NCBI RefSeq assembly: GCF_035594125.1
Contig: NW_026973708.1
Span: 361,001 to 425,000 of the forward strand
Source: Scylla paramamosain
Taxonomy: Eukaryota; Arthropoda; Malacostraca; Decapoda; Portunidae
Direction: 5' to 3'
DNA: 64,000 bases
In this document: piece after piece, positions 42,159 through 55,644 of the stretch
Layout of the letters: each line of letters starts with the position of its first letter
Numbering within the stretch: position 1 is the stretch's first letter
Translations under genes and position numbers: made by a program
The notes under the pieces: model-generated
Databases searched by the model: none
Seen by the model: the letters and a program-made list of their open reading frames with translations, nothing else
What the model was told of the DNA's origin: nothing

Positions 42159-44010
42159 TTACACATAGTCGCTCAGCCACCCCGGTCGCCGCACCTGCCT
42201 CCTGGGTGCGGGGCGTAGCTGAGGTTGGGTGGGGGTTGAGACTTGTGCGGGTGTCGTGGTTGGTTGAGCGGCCGGCGGGGTTGGTGGGCGCAGGGTTGGC
42301 GGTGCGGGCGGTGGGGTTGACTCAGCGACGGGCCGCAGATGCTTCCTGTTCCTGAGGCTTATTCGGCCGCTACCATCAAGCCTGACGGTGTACTGCCTGT
42401 AGGGCAGCGCCTCCACGATCAAGCCCGTGCGGTCCCACGTGCCCGAGGCCTGGTTCTGCATCCTTACTCGTGTGCCGGGGGACAGGGGCCGGAGCTGTCT
42501 GGGTGTGCAGGTTGCCATCAGGGTGTTGCCTTCCTCCCCCATTTTCACTTCTCTCTCACGCAGCGTCCTTCCCCAGTGCCTGTCCACCTTGTAATGTTGT
42601 CGGGCCGTTGGCACGCCATCACGCAGCTGCCTTCCGGTGGCAAGTTGGGCGGGGGACTTGTTGACAGATCGCAGCGGGGTGTTAAGGTATTGCAGCACAG
42701 CGAGGGAGGTTTTGTCCGTGTCCAATGAGCCCCCGCTATCTGTGTTGGCTCTGATGATTCTTTTGGCTGTCTTGACCGCTGCTTCGGCCCGCCCGTTTGA
42801 CTGTGGGTACTGTGCTGAGGACAGGCGTGCAATGACACCCCACTTCTTGAGGAATTCCGACATTTCCTCGCTCGCCAGGTTCGGCCCCCCACCAGTGGAC
42901 AGCTGTTCCGGGGCGCCCCATCGCGTGAAGTACTGCCTCATTTGACTCTTGATTTTATTAGATGTAGCACCGTGTGGGAAATGGGCGAGTTCTAGCCATC
43001 CAGTGAGCCTGTCAGCGTAGACCATGTAGGTGTGCCCCTCATGCTGAAACATGTCCGCCACTGTGGATTGGAATGGGTACTCTGGGAGCGGCGTGATGAC
43101 GAGTGTTTCTGAGGGCTGAGAGGGAGCGTGCGTCTCGCATGACGTGCACGACGCCCAGTAGTGCTGCAGGTCCCCTTCCAACCCGGGCCAGTATACACAT
43201 TGCCTTGCCCTCCGCAGCATGGAATCTAGCCCTTGGTGACCAGCGTGTAAGTTTGCTGCTACCTGTGGGCGGGGGGGCTCAGGAATCACGAGTCGCACAC
43301 AATCCTGGTCAAAGGTGTATGTGACAAGGTCTTGAAAGACTGCCAACCGGTCCCTCACGCCATAGAACGGGCGCAGGCAGGCCACTTCTTGCGCCTTGTG
43401 CAGGTGCCAGTCCGCGGCCAACACTCTGGCCAGTAGTAGTTGGTAGACAGGGTCGTCGGCTGCAGATTTTCTTACCGCTGACTCGTCGAGAACGTGACCC
43501 TCGTGTTCGGCTGTGGCGATGACCACGGCTGCTACTGCCTCGGTGAGGTCCTCATCCAGGTTGGCGTCGGTGTCTGTGGTGGGGCTTCTGAGGGCTGGGT
43601 ACCTGGACAGGAAGTCGGCTGCGGCGTTCCTTTTTCCTGGCAGATATTTGACTTGAAAGCGGTACTGTAGCGTTCGCTCCTTGAGCCAGAAGAGTCGTGG
43701 GTTGATGACTTCTGTGAGGGCCCTGTCCCCCAGTAGCTTGGTAAGAGGGCGGTGGTCGGTGACGATGGTGAGGTTCGGGCACCCCAACAAGAACAGCCGG
43801 GCTTTCTGGAGGCACCACACCACAGCCAAGGTTTCCCCCTCTACCGCGGCGTAACCAGTCTCGGCGGCCGTGAGGTGGCGGCTTCCGCACAGGGCCAGAC
43901 GCCAGCCCGCCCTGCAGCAGAAGGGAGCGGCAGCAGACGAGCAGTGGCAGAACTACTGCAGGATAATGAATCCAATGCCCTCCCTGCTCCAGTCTGTGAG
44001 GTTTCTCAAT
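42159..44010 (-). pseudogene. Ty3/gypsy pol fragment: RNase H and integrase, inactivated
   Basis: Minus-strand text from about 44010: RNase H TDWSREGIGFIILQ, an in-frame TAG, then GWRLALCGSRHLTAAETGYA, EGETLAVVWCLQK and VTDHRPLTKLLGD. The long open frame from 43829 includes KYLPGKRNAAADFLSR, the zinc-binding HAGH...CTSC motif, an integrase core with VADMF (first Asp) and SNGRAEAAVKTAKR (Glu), and a proline-rich tail ending GWLSDYV. The second catalytic Asp is lost: LSTGGGPNLAS has GGT where GAT is expected. Protease, RT and LTRs are missing. It once copied and inserted an LTR retrotransposon; this copy cannot. GC-rich relative to its neighbours. Confidence 0.9.
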
Positions 44011-44089
44011 ACGTGCCATATTCCGAAACACTTCCGCCCCACACCTCCACTTTCTCACCTTTCTTTCTCACCAGACGCAAGGTAGGCAA

Positions 44090-44987
44090 TGCCTGTCAGT
44101 GTCTGGCCTCTACGAATCTTCTCCAAAGGTCTCTATCCATGAAATCCTCATCTCTGGTTATTTCTTGTAGATTTCTTCCTCTTCGTTCAGCAGCTTCTTC
44201 AATTCCCTGCATCCATCGCTTCCTAGGTCGTCCCACCGGCCTCCTGCCTAGAGGAACCCAATTCTAGAAACTTCCTTGCGTATCTTGTATCTTCCATTCT
44301 TCGGACATGTCCATACCATCTCAATTTGTTCTTTTCAATTATCTTCAGTACAGATGTTATCCCTAATCTCTCTCTGGTTTCTTCATTTCTAATTCTATCA
44401 AGTCTGGTCACACCTCGGATCATTCTCAGAACTCTCATTTCTGCTGCTTGTATTTGTGAAGATGTTCTTGTTGTCAGTGTCCAAGTTTCTGACCCATATA
44501 GAAGTACTGGTCTTAGTATTGTTGTAAATATTAGGGTTTTAGCTTTTGTTGGAATATTCTTATCTTTAAGTATGGGATACAATGCACTGACATTTGCATT
44601 GTACTTCTGTATTCTATTTAAAATTTCTATATTCTGTCTGTTTTCCTCGTCGAAAAGTACTCCCAGATAACAAAATTTGTCGGTCTGCTTCAGTTTAACG
44701 TTTTCTATGTAAATATTACATTCCTCCTTTATTCTGCCAACTTTCATTATTTCTGTTTTTTGTTTGTTCATTCTCATTCCTTCCCTATTTAAGACATCAT
44801 TCCATCTTGTCATGGCCTCTTGAAGATCTTGTTGGCTTCCTGTCACGACAGCGACATCGTCTGCATAGGCCAGCGTGATCTCTTTATCCTCCCTTACACA
44901 CACTTCCTTCAGGCATCTGTCCATGTATATAATGAATAGCAAAGGAGAGAGCACTCCCCCTTGTCTCACTCCTGTCTTAATGCTAAA
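44090..44987 (-). pseudogene. RTE-like LINE reverse transcriptase 3' part
   Basis: From 44987 down: TGVRQGGVLSPLLFIIYMDR, LAYADDVAVVTG (intact YADD), NKQKTEIMKVGR, FCYLGVLF, LLYGSETWTL, EMRVLRMIRGVTRLDRIRNE and KLRWYGHVRRMED. A frameshift near 44235 moves the tail GRPRKRWMQGIEEAAERRGR...DRDLWRRFV to another frame, ending near 44090. The block order fits RTE-like ORF2. The 5' side is cut exactly at a (CTT)n repeat that is also the outer edge of the large palindrome, so endonuclease and RT fingers are missing. Confidence 0.87.
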
Positions 44988-44989
44988 CC

Positions 44990-45344
44990 TTCTTCTTCTT
45001 CTTCTTCTTCTTCTTCTTCTTCTTCTTCTTCTTCTTCTTGACCTCAATCATCCCTATTGCATCATCATAATTCCCTTCCTCCTCCTCCTCCTCCTCTTCA
45101 TACCCAGCTAATATTCTTATCCTTCTCCTCATTCATCTTCAAGAGAGAAAGAGAAGGAGAGAGAGAGAGACCACGAGGAAATTTTCAAGAAAATATATCC
45201 GTAATGAGCGAATGAAACTCTGTGTCCTTTCTCCTCCTCCTCTTCCTCCTCTTCTTTCCATTAACAGAGGAAAGAAGTAATTAGCGAGCTCTGCCTATGC
45301 CAGTGTGTTGTGCTTACTGTCTGTTGCTGATTTTCGTGTTAAGT

Positions 45345-45436
<92 letters not shown>

Positions 45437-47217
45437 GAATTAGATCACACGCTACACATCACATAGGGGGTCTTCCTTTGGGACTCGTGGGTAAAGACGT
45501 AAAGGTCACGTGCCAGCCGAAGACAAACAAAAATTGTGTTGTTGCACTTAATGAAGAGCCGCGTATTAATTAACCCTTTGATTGCTATTTGATACATTTT
45601 TCTTTAATTATTAACCCCTCTGAGACATCTTTATTTGTCCTATAGCCACCTCCAGTCTTTAAACTGGATAGAAATTGCAAAATCTATTCTTTTTAATCCC
45701 CTTATTTCCTGTAGATGCTTATAAAGATTTCATCCATAACTTCTGGTGCTGTTCATTGTTTCGTATCGTTGTGAAATATCATTGATCTTTAATGAATCGC
45801 GCAATGAAAACTTTCTTGTTAACTTTCGCTCGTCGATTAGCTCCTTGAAAGAGAAAAATATGAAATTGAAATGTTTGTTAAGCTATCCCCCTGCGGTGTT
45901 ATAACAATATGAGGACCAAATCAGAACTTATAGCAAGTGTTTGGTCATATGGGGCATATGCCGGTGCTCTGTTAGCATTTATCACTCCGTCTTGGGATTC
46001 TGCTGGCGAGCCACAACAGCTGCGAATTCTTAATGATAAGGCAGGAAGTATGTTTTCAGTGCAGTGCCGTGCTCACCTTGCCCATTCCTGATCTACTCAC
46101 CGTGCTCTCTGCCTCCCCATAGCTAGATCTGTAGTCTGATGCTTAACTTTCATGGAGACAGCGTTTCTTTGATGACTAATACAATAATTTGCCGTCTCTT
46201 GCTCTCTCTGTTCTTCCGATGGGTGAAAGGAATTCATGCCTCGGTAACAACACTCGTAAGCATCTTGTGTCTTGCCTTGTCACCTGAGAGATGGAAACTC
46301 GGGAAAGAGACTCGCTAAATGCTGCCCTTAGAAGTAGATGGAGAAAAGGTGGAGGAAATAGAACCTCAAAAAGAGAAGGTACTTAAGATGTGATGCTGCT
46401 TTCCTGAACCAATGTACTCGCAAGCCGTAGGAAGGCAATGGAAAAAAAAAATATTTGGGACCCTACCAGAGAACAAGTTGAAGGAACGAGGATAATAACT
46501 GACTCCAGGATTGTTAAGATGAACAGATCAAGGGTGAGAGCATGATTATGTAGTGTTAAAGATAGAATGTTTATAAAATCAGTAGTTAAATTAGCGATAA
46601 CTAGAATATATTAACTTAAAGTTATCGCGAACTGTGAGATAGAACGCAGTGGTATTAAGGGTGCTTTTTTAACGTATTATGATCTTTTAATGTGTACCGA
46701 GGAGGTGGATAACGAACAGTAATGCGTTCCTTGTACTAATTATTGTGGACAGGTAGTAGTGACAGGCAGCCTGTAACGCACCGGACCTCTCGTTCTGCCC
46801 ACCATACCCTGTATTGGACAGTACCTCACGTCCCTTACTGCATATCGCTTGCACTGAAACACCCTCCGCGGTGAATGCTTGTCCCTAAAGAAACGTATAT
46901 TCAAAAAAGAGCTTCCTTATAAAGTTTGTGTAGTTTATCCATCGTAAAGGAATTATTTTGATAACATTTAACGAACAAGGAATGGATGAGTGATGGAGGG
47001 TCCTCTTCCTGGACGTATAAAGGGCATCTATGGTTTTCTCTGTGGAGGTAACGAAACGTGGGAGCCAGGGGCACAGGGAGGGGACGCTTCTCAGCCTGCT
47101 TCATTTAAACTGTAAATGGCTGCACCCTGAAAATATGGTCCACCCAAGTTCTGGAATATTCCGCCGCCGCCATCGTTATCTCGTGATCTGGAAACTGCGG
47201 GTTACGTTTTTTGTATC
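44990..47217 (+). repeat. Left arm of large imperfect palindrome
   Basis: About 2.2 kb repeated in inverted orientation at 48977-51293. Matching landmarks: GACCTCAATCATCCCTATTG (45040) against its complement near 51130; GAAGTAATTAGCGAGCTCTG (45273) against 50900; AACAATATGAGGACCAAATC (45904) against 50285; CATCGTTATCTCGTGATCTG (47171) against 49020. Substitutions are scattered (roughly 1-2 percent), and there is a 14-16 bp insertion CCAGTCTTTAAACTGG near 45652 in this arm only. It contains a (GA)n (45347-45432) and no recognisable gene. A 60-codon frame (45909-46091) is conserved in both arms. Confidence 0.93.
45347..45432. repeat. (GA)n microsatellite in left palindrome arm
   Basis: About 43 GA units. 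The counterpart in the right arm is an interrupted (CT)n at about 50751-50826. Confidence 0.95.
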
Positions 47218-47931
47218 TCTGAGCTCCGTAGGGGAACGGCTGGCTAGGTGACCAGGAGACGACCGTAGGTGAATCACACACACACACACACACACACAGT
47301 ACTAGAGAGCATGGTGTCCTCGAGCAATCGTGTCTGGCTTTCAAATAATCAGGAAGCGTAGGAGCTATTTTTTTTTTTTTTATACAGCCTCTCCGTGTTT
47401 TTGATTGTGTAGGTTGTGTTACTGAAAATAATAAGCACTATAATATGTTTTCATCCCTTTGTGACAGGAAGGGAGGGAGGGGGGGAATGGATTGGAATGC
47501 GGGAAATGTCAAGGATCTATATTGGGTTGTCCCGTGAATTTACACAATTTCTGCATACTTTTCCTTTCTTTTGAGATGATAATGGCGTGCTTTAGGCGAA
47601 AATAAACAATAACTATGTTTCCGTTATCTACAGCTACAGAACTAGCCCTTCCCCGCGTACAGGTTAAAAATTGATAATAGTACGAACATCTTCCACATAT
47701 TCTTCTTCCTCCTCCTCCTCTTCTCTTTCTTCACATATTCCTCCTCCTCCTCCTCTTCCTCTTCTTTCTCTTCCTCTTCCTCCTCCTCCTCCTCAAACTT
47801 TGTCTTTTCCACCACCACTACTACCTCCTCCTTGTCCTTAAAATCTTCCCTCCTCCTCCTCTTACCGTGTGGACTTCGACTGACATTACGCATATGTGAA
47901 AATGAAGCAGAAGGAGAGACAGCACTTTCAA

Positions 47932-47935
<4 letters not shown>

Positions 47936-48001
<66 letters not shown>
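47936..48001. repeat. (CT)n microsatellite
   Basis: About 33 CT units in the palindrome spacer. Confidence 0.95.
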
Positions 48002-48004
<3 letters not shown>

Positions 48005-48696
48005 CTTCCTCCCCCTTCACCACCGCTGCAGTAATGACCGATAAGGCGTCTTTACCTAAAATGTCCCGCTAAATTCTCCTAATTAAAACCATTACTGCCT
48101 CGAGCTCTCTAATGGTGCCTCGTCTAGTTGATTTTGTCATCCTTACCCCCACTTTCTTCCTCCTCCTCCTCCTCTTCCTCTTCTCCCAATTTGGCAACTT
48201 TTCCCTCTTTATTCCCCTTCCACTTCCTCTCTTCCCAGCTATCCACTCTCATCTTTCTTCTTCCCTATCGTAATCTTTTCCCTTCACCTCGTAAGCTCTC
48301 TCTCCACTTCCTTTATTTCCTTCTCCTTCTCTTCCTCCTCTCTCTACTGTTCTTCACTCACCATTTATTTTTTTCTTACTCCTCATCGTCTATTTTTCTC
48401 CTTCGCTCCGCTCTAAGCTCTCATTTTTCTTTCTCCTCTCTACCTTTCTTGTGAGCGTAACCCTTAGATTGTCCTCTTAACTGTCCCTTCTTCCAGCGCG
48501 GCAATACATCAAGTAGGCCACAACAAAGCCTACGCCGTCATGGCCCCTTAGGGAAGCGTGTCAGCACCGGACACTTAGCCTGGCCACCACCACTCTATCT
48601 CTCCTTTTATGTCGCCCCGAGGTCTCCCGAACAGCTGCCGGGTGAGGAGTGGGTGCACGTTCGTGGAGCTTGTGGTGTGGTGTAGCACGTGTGTCA

Positions 48697-48724
48697 GTAG
48701 GGTAGTAGTAGTAGTAGTAGTAGC

Positions 48725-48759
<35 letters not shown>

Positions 48760-48772
48760 CAGTAGTAGTAGT

Positions 48773-48825
<53 letters not shown>

Positions 48826-48856
48826 CAGTAGTAGTAGTAGTAGCAGCAGTAGCACT

Positions 48857-48888
<32 letters not shown>

Positions 48889-48975
48889 TACCACTACCAC
48901 CAGTACAAGTAACTGTAGCAACAGCACCACCACCACTATCATCATCAGCAACAACAACAACAACAACAGTGCTAA
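48697..48975. repeat. (TAG)n/(CAG)n/(CAA)n trinucleotide array
   Basis: TAG and CAG units alternate in blocks, with a pure CAG block at 48775-48815 and CAA/CAC/ATC variants to 48970. The array ends at the inner edge of the right palindrome arm. Confidence 0.95.
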
Positions 48976-48976
48976 C

Positions 48977-50745
48977 GATACAAAAAACGTAACCCGCAGT
49001 CTCCAGATCACGAGATAACGATGGCGGCGGCGGAATATTCCAGAACTTGGGTGGACCATATTTTCAGGGTGCAGCCATTTACAGTTTAAGTGAAGCAGGC
49101 TGAGAAGCGTCCCCTCCCTGTGCCCCTGACTCCCGCGTTTCGTTACCTCCAGGGAGAAAACCATAGATGCCCTTTATACGTCCAGGAAGAGGACCCTCCA
49201 CCACTCATCCATTCCTTGTTCGTTAAATGTTATCAAAATAATTCCTTTACGATGGATAAACTACACAAACTTTATAAGGAAGCTCTTTTTTGAATATGCG
49301 TTTCTTTAGGGACAAGCATTCACCGCGGAGGGTGTTTCAGTGCAAGCGATATGCAGTAAGGGACGTGAGGTACTGTCCAATACAGGGTTTGGTGGGCAGA
49401 ACGAGAGGTCCGGTGCGTTACAGGCTGCCTGTCACTACTACCTGTCCACAATAATTAGTACAAGGAACGCATTACTGTTCGTTATCCACCTCCTCGATAC
49501 ACATTAAAGGATCATAATACGTTAAAAAAGCACCCTTAATACCACTGCGTTCTATCTCACAGTTCGCGATAACTTTAAGTTAATATATTCTAGTTATCGC
49601 TAATTTAACTACTGATTTTATAAACATTCTATCTTTAACACTACATAATCATGCTCTCACCCTTGATCTGTTCATCTTAACAATCCTGGAGTCAGTTATT
49701 ATCCTCGTTCCTTCAACTTGTTCTCTGGTAGGGTCCCAAATATTTTTTTTTTCCATTGCCTTCCTACGGCTTGCGAGTACATTGGTTCAGGAAAGCAGCA
49801 TCACATCTTAAGTACCTTCTCTTTTTGAGGTTCTATTTCCTCCACCTTTTCTCCATCTACTTCTAAGGGCAGCATTTAGCGAGTCTCTTTCCCGAGTTTC
49901 CATCTCTCAGGTGACAAGGCAAGACACAAGATGCTTACGAGTGTTGTTACCGAGGCATGAATTCCTTTCACCCATCGGAAGAACAGAGAGAGCAAGAGAC
50001 GGCAAATTATTGTATTAGTCATCAAAGAAACGCTGTCTCCATGAAAGTTAAGCATCAGACTACAGATCTAGCTATGGGGAGGCAGAGAGCACGGTGAGTA
50101 GATCAGGAATGGGCAAGGTGAGCACGGCACTGCACTGAAAACATACTTCCTGCCTTATCATTAAGAATTTGCAGCTGTTGTGGCTCGCCAGCAGAATCCC
50201 AAGACGGAGTGATAAATGCTAACAGAGCACCGGCATATGCCCCATATGACCAAACACTTGCTATAAGTTCTGATTTGGTCCTCATATTGTTATAACACCG
50301 CAGGGGGATAGCTTAACAAACATTTCAATTTCATATTTTTTTCTCTTTCAAGGAGCTAATCAACGAGCGAAAGTTAACAAGAAAATTTTCATTGCGCGAT
50401 TCATTAAAGATCAATGATATTTCACAACGATACGAAACAATGAACAGCACCAGAAGTTATGGATGAAATCTTTATAAGCATCTACAGGAAATAAGGGGAT
50501 TAAAAAGAATAGATTTTGCAATTTCTATTCAGGTGGCTATAGGACAAATAAAGATGTCTCAGAGGGGTTAATAATTAAAGAAAAATGTATCAAATAGCAA
50601 TCAAAGGGTTAATTAATACGCGGCTCTTCATTAAGTGCAACATCACAATTTTTGTTTGTCTTCGGCTGGCACGTGACCTTTACGTCTTTACCCACGAGTC
50701 CCAAAGGAAGACCCCCTATGTGATGTGTAGCGTGTGATCTAATTC

Positions 50746-50829
<84 letters not shown>

Positions 50830-51293
50830 CTCTCTTTTCACTTAATACGAAAATCAGCAACAGACAGTAAGCACAACACACTGGCATAGGCAGAGCTCGC
50901 TAATTACTTCTTTCCTCTGTTAATGGAAAGAAGAGGAGGAAGAGGAGGAGGAGAAAGGACATAGAGTTTCATTCGCTCATTACGGATATATTTTCTTGAA
51001 AATTTCCTCGTGGTCTCTCTCTCTCTCTTTCTCTCTTGAAGATGAATGAGGAGAAGGATAAGAATATTAGCTGGGTATGAAGAAGAGGAGGAGGAGGAGG
51101 AGGAGGAGGAAGGCAATTATGATGATGCAATAGGGATGATTGAGGTCAAGAAGAAGAAGAAGAAGAAGAAGAAGAAGAAGAAGAAGAAGAAGAAGAAGAA
51201 GAAGAAGAAGAAGAAGAAGAAGAAGAAGAAGAAGAAGAAGAAGAAGAAGAAGAAGAAGAAGAAGAAGAAGAAGAAGAAGAAGAAGAAGAAGAA
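48977..51293 (-). repeat. Right arm of large imperfect palindrome
   Basis: Reverse complement of 44990-47217. Homology begins abruptly at GATACAAAAAACGTAACCCG and ends in an (AAG)n tract (51148-51293) that is about three times longer than the matching (CTT)n of the left arm (about 50 bp). Single-base differences are spread throughout; for example the shared 60-codon frame (50103-50285 here) differs by one Arg-to-Gln change. No gene is supported. Confidence 0.93.
51148..51293. repeat. (AAG)n microsatellite, 146 bp
   Basis: About 48 uninterrupted AAG units at the outer end of the right palindrome arm. Confidence 0.97.
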
Positions 51294-51317
51294 AGGATGA
51301 AAGAGAAATAAGGACAA

Positions 51318-51323
<6 letters not shown>

Positions 51324-51385
<62 letters not shown>
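51324..51385. repeat. (GA)n microsatellite
   Basis: About 31 GA units, followed by 250 bp of unique sequence with a T-run at 51469-51486. Confidence 0.95.
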
Positions 51386-51392
<7 letters not shown>

Positions 51393-51633
51393 CCACTTAC
51401 ACGGAGGACCGAAGACAAGAGAAAGTTTAGCCAAGGAGCAAAAACAGACCCCGAGACATGATGGTGTGTTTTTTTTTTTTTTTTTTCGTGAGGAGATCGA
51501 TAAGTGAAGAGGCAGTCTCGCTCCTCCTAAATATGAAATATACTCGTATATTCGTATTTCCTACTTCTCCTCTTTCTCCTCCTCACACTTTTCGCTTTTC
51601 TATTCAACACACGTTGCCAATCTTTTGCCTACC

Positions 51634-51773
<140 letters not shown>

Positions 51774-51859
51774 TCTCAATGCGTCTTTTCTTTTCTTCTG
51801 TTCTCTCTCTCTTCCGCTTCAACTTCCTTATTCTTCTTCCTTTTTATCATCACCATCAC

Positions 51860-51862
<3 letters not shown>

Positions 51863-51934
<72 letters not shown>
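51863..51934. repeat. (CT)n microsatellite
   Basis: About 36 CT units, followed by about 150 bp of unique sequence without a gene. Confidence 0.95.
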
Positions 51935-51939
<5 letters not shown>

Positions 51940-52081
51940 AGCAACATGCCTCTACCTCACGGCACAGGAGAGGAGGCGAAGTGCAAGGCGGAGAACGAAG
52001 GTTAGAGGGAAAGGTAGTGTGTGCAGCCAGCCAGTCAAGTTAATGCTCTCCCTATCAAGCCAATACAGCCGCTCCTACCTT

Positions 52082-52083
<2 letters not shown>

Positions 52084-52160
<77 letters not shown>
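52084..52160. repeat. (CT)n microsatellite
   Basis: About 38 CT units. Confidence 0.95.
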
Positions 52161-52162
<2 letters not shown>

Positions 52163-52275
52163 ACTCCCTAACCCTTTCTCCATTCATCCCTCACTCACTC
52201 TCTCGCTCGCTCGCTTGGTCCCTCTCCCTCTGATCCCATCTCCTTCATTCACGCATCTATAAATTCATCCTTATA

Positions 52276-52278
<3 letters not shown>

Positions 52279-52350
<72 letters not shown>
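52279..52350. repeat. (CT)n microsatellite
   Basis: About 36 CT units. Confidence 0.95.
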
Positions 52351-52353
<3 letters not shown>

Positions 52354-52423
52354 ACACGAGACTGGAATAAAAATAGAAAGATTAATAATACAAAATACAA
52401 TAACAACCACAGCAACAACAACA

Positions 52424-52461
52424 ATCATAATAATAATAATAATAATAATAATAGTAATAAC

Positions 52462-52527
<66 letters not shown>
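52424..52527. repeat. (AAT)n trinucleotide repeat
   Basis: About 34 AAT units with AGT and AAC interruptions near 52452-52462. Confidence 0.95.
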
Positions 52528-52528
<1 letters not shown>

Positions 52529-52797
52529 GTAATAGCACACAAATATTACCATCCAATATGTGAAATGCAGAACACTTACCAACCACTTAAAGCACACACC
52601 ACTTTAGGGAGATGGGGAGGGAGAGGCGCAGGGAAGGACGGCAAGAGGGAGGGAGGAATGGGATGTGACGCATTGCTAAAAGTGGGTCGCGTTTAAGGGA
52701 GGGAAGGGACGAGAGGAAAGGAAGGGAGGACGAGAGGAAAGGAAGGGAGGAAAGGAGAAATTGAAGGAAGGAAATGAGGGGAAAGAGTAGCACATGA

Positions 52798-52798
<1 letters not shown>

Positions 52799-52890
<92 letters not shown>

Positions 52891-52935
52891 AGCAGGGAAG
52901 CAATTCTTCACACACACCTACACACACACGCGCAC

Positions 52936-52988
<53 letters not shown>
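52799..52988. repeat. (GA)n and (CA)n microsatellites
   Basis: (GA)n at 52799-52887 and (CA)n at 52940-52988, separated by 50 bp. Upstream (52615-52790) is a G/A-rich segment with GGAAGGGA-type units. Confidence 0.95.
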
Positions 52989-52990
<2 letters not shown>

Positions 52991-53210
52991 ACTCTGCCGG
53001 CACTGATCACAATGAAGAAGGCAACACAGAAGTAGAAGCAGGTTGTCCTCATACCACAGAGACCACAGCGTTCCACGTAATCCTATCGTTATCAATGCTT
53101 TACTCTGCCAGATGCATTGCCTTGAGTCCTCCCGCCCTCCCCTTATCCTTTGCAAAATATTCAAGGTAACTTTTTCTCCTGTTTCCTTAGTGAGCTGTAC
53201 GTTTCATTTT

Positions 53211-53212
<2 letters not shown>

Positions 53213-53270
<58 letters not shown>
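53213..53270. repeat. (CT)n microsatellite
   Basis: About 29 CT units, followed by a T-run. Confidence 0.95.
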
Positions 53271-53273
<3 letters not shown>

Positions 53274-53496
53274 TTTTTTTTTTAATGCAACATGCTCATT
53301 TTGGCCGTAGCAGCTCGGCACCACGCTCTGACGCGCCTCCATCCGAGAATGTGCATCAAGGTGTCACGGCAACCTGTGTGAGCATCACGTCTCACTTGTT
53401 TCCAGTAAGAGAAAACTAATAAAATAAATATAGAAAAAAAAATCAGGAGAAAACTCAGTTTTCGTCTTCTTCTTGTGCGCAAACTAGGACGGCCTC

Positions 53497-53750
53497 CAGT
53501 TATCAAGTGATCAGTTAAGAGGACTTCATTTGGTCCGTCAGGAGTCAGTTATCAGTCAAGAGGAATCCAGCTACTCGCCAGTTGTCGGTTATCAGTCAAG
53601 GGACAGCAGGTGGTGCCTGGTAGTCAGTAATCAGGCAGGAAGAGCAAAGCTCGTCTCTGCCTGTCAGTAGCCAGTCAAGGGGACTTTAGTGTGTCAGTAA
53701 TCATTCACGAGGACTTTAACTGGTCTGCAGTCGACGGTGATCAATCAGGA
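53497..53750. repeat. Degenerate minisatellite, about 45-50 bp unit
   Basis: (A/G)TCAGT(T/A)ATCAGTCA and AAG(A/G)GGA(C/A) followed by a (G/C)TGGTC-type phrase recur five or more times (for example 53508, 53545, 53590, 53665 and 53693). Confidence 0.7.
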
Positions 53751-55510
<1,760 letters not shown>

Positions 55511-55584
55511 TATGACGGACAATATATCACAACACATTGTGAAGACGAAGACCTTTAATAAAATCAGCGATAAAGTAAAAAAGA

Positions 55585-55586
<2 letters not shown>

Positions 55587-55641
<55 letters not shown>
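55587..55641. repeat. (GT)n microsatellite
   Basis: About 27 GT units. Confidence 0.95.

Positions 55642-55644
<3 letters not shown>

Larger units (their letters stand above)
47218..48976. other. Spacer of the palindrome
   Basis: A 1.76-kb single-copy segment between the arms. It holds (CA)n at 47276-47298, a T-run at 47370, CT/CTC-rich low-complexity sequence (47690-47860, 48140-48450), (CT)n at 47936-48001 and a trinucleotide array at its right end. No gene is supported. Confidence 0.75.

Noticed and set aside
42116..43324. Plus-strand frames in the GC-rich gypsy region
   Set aside because: Shadows of the minus-strand pol frame.
45909..46091. 60-codon frame MRTKSELIASVWSYGAYAGA conserved in both palindrome arms
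   Set aside because: Conservation is explained by the whole-arm duplication. There is no recognisable domain, and the single difference is non-synonymous.
51067..51434. Poly-Lys, poly-Arg and poly-Leu frames around the AAG tract
   Set aside because: Produced by the AAG/CTT repeat; open in several frames on both strands.
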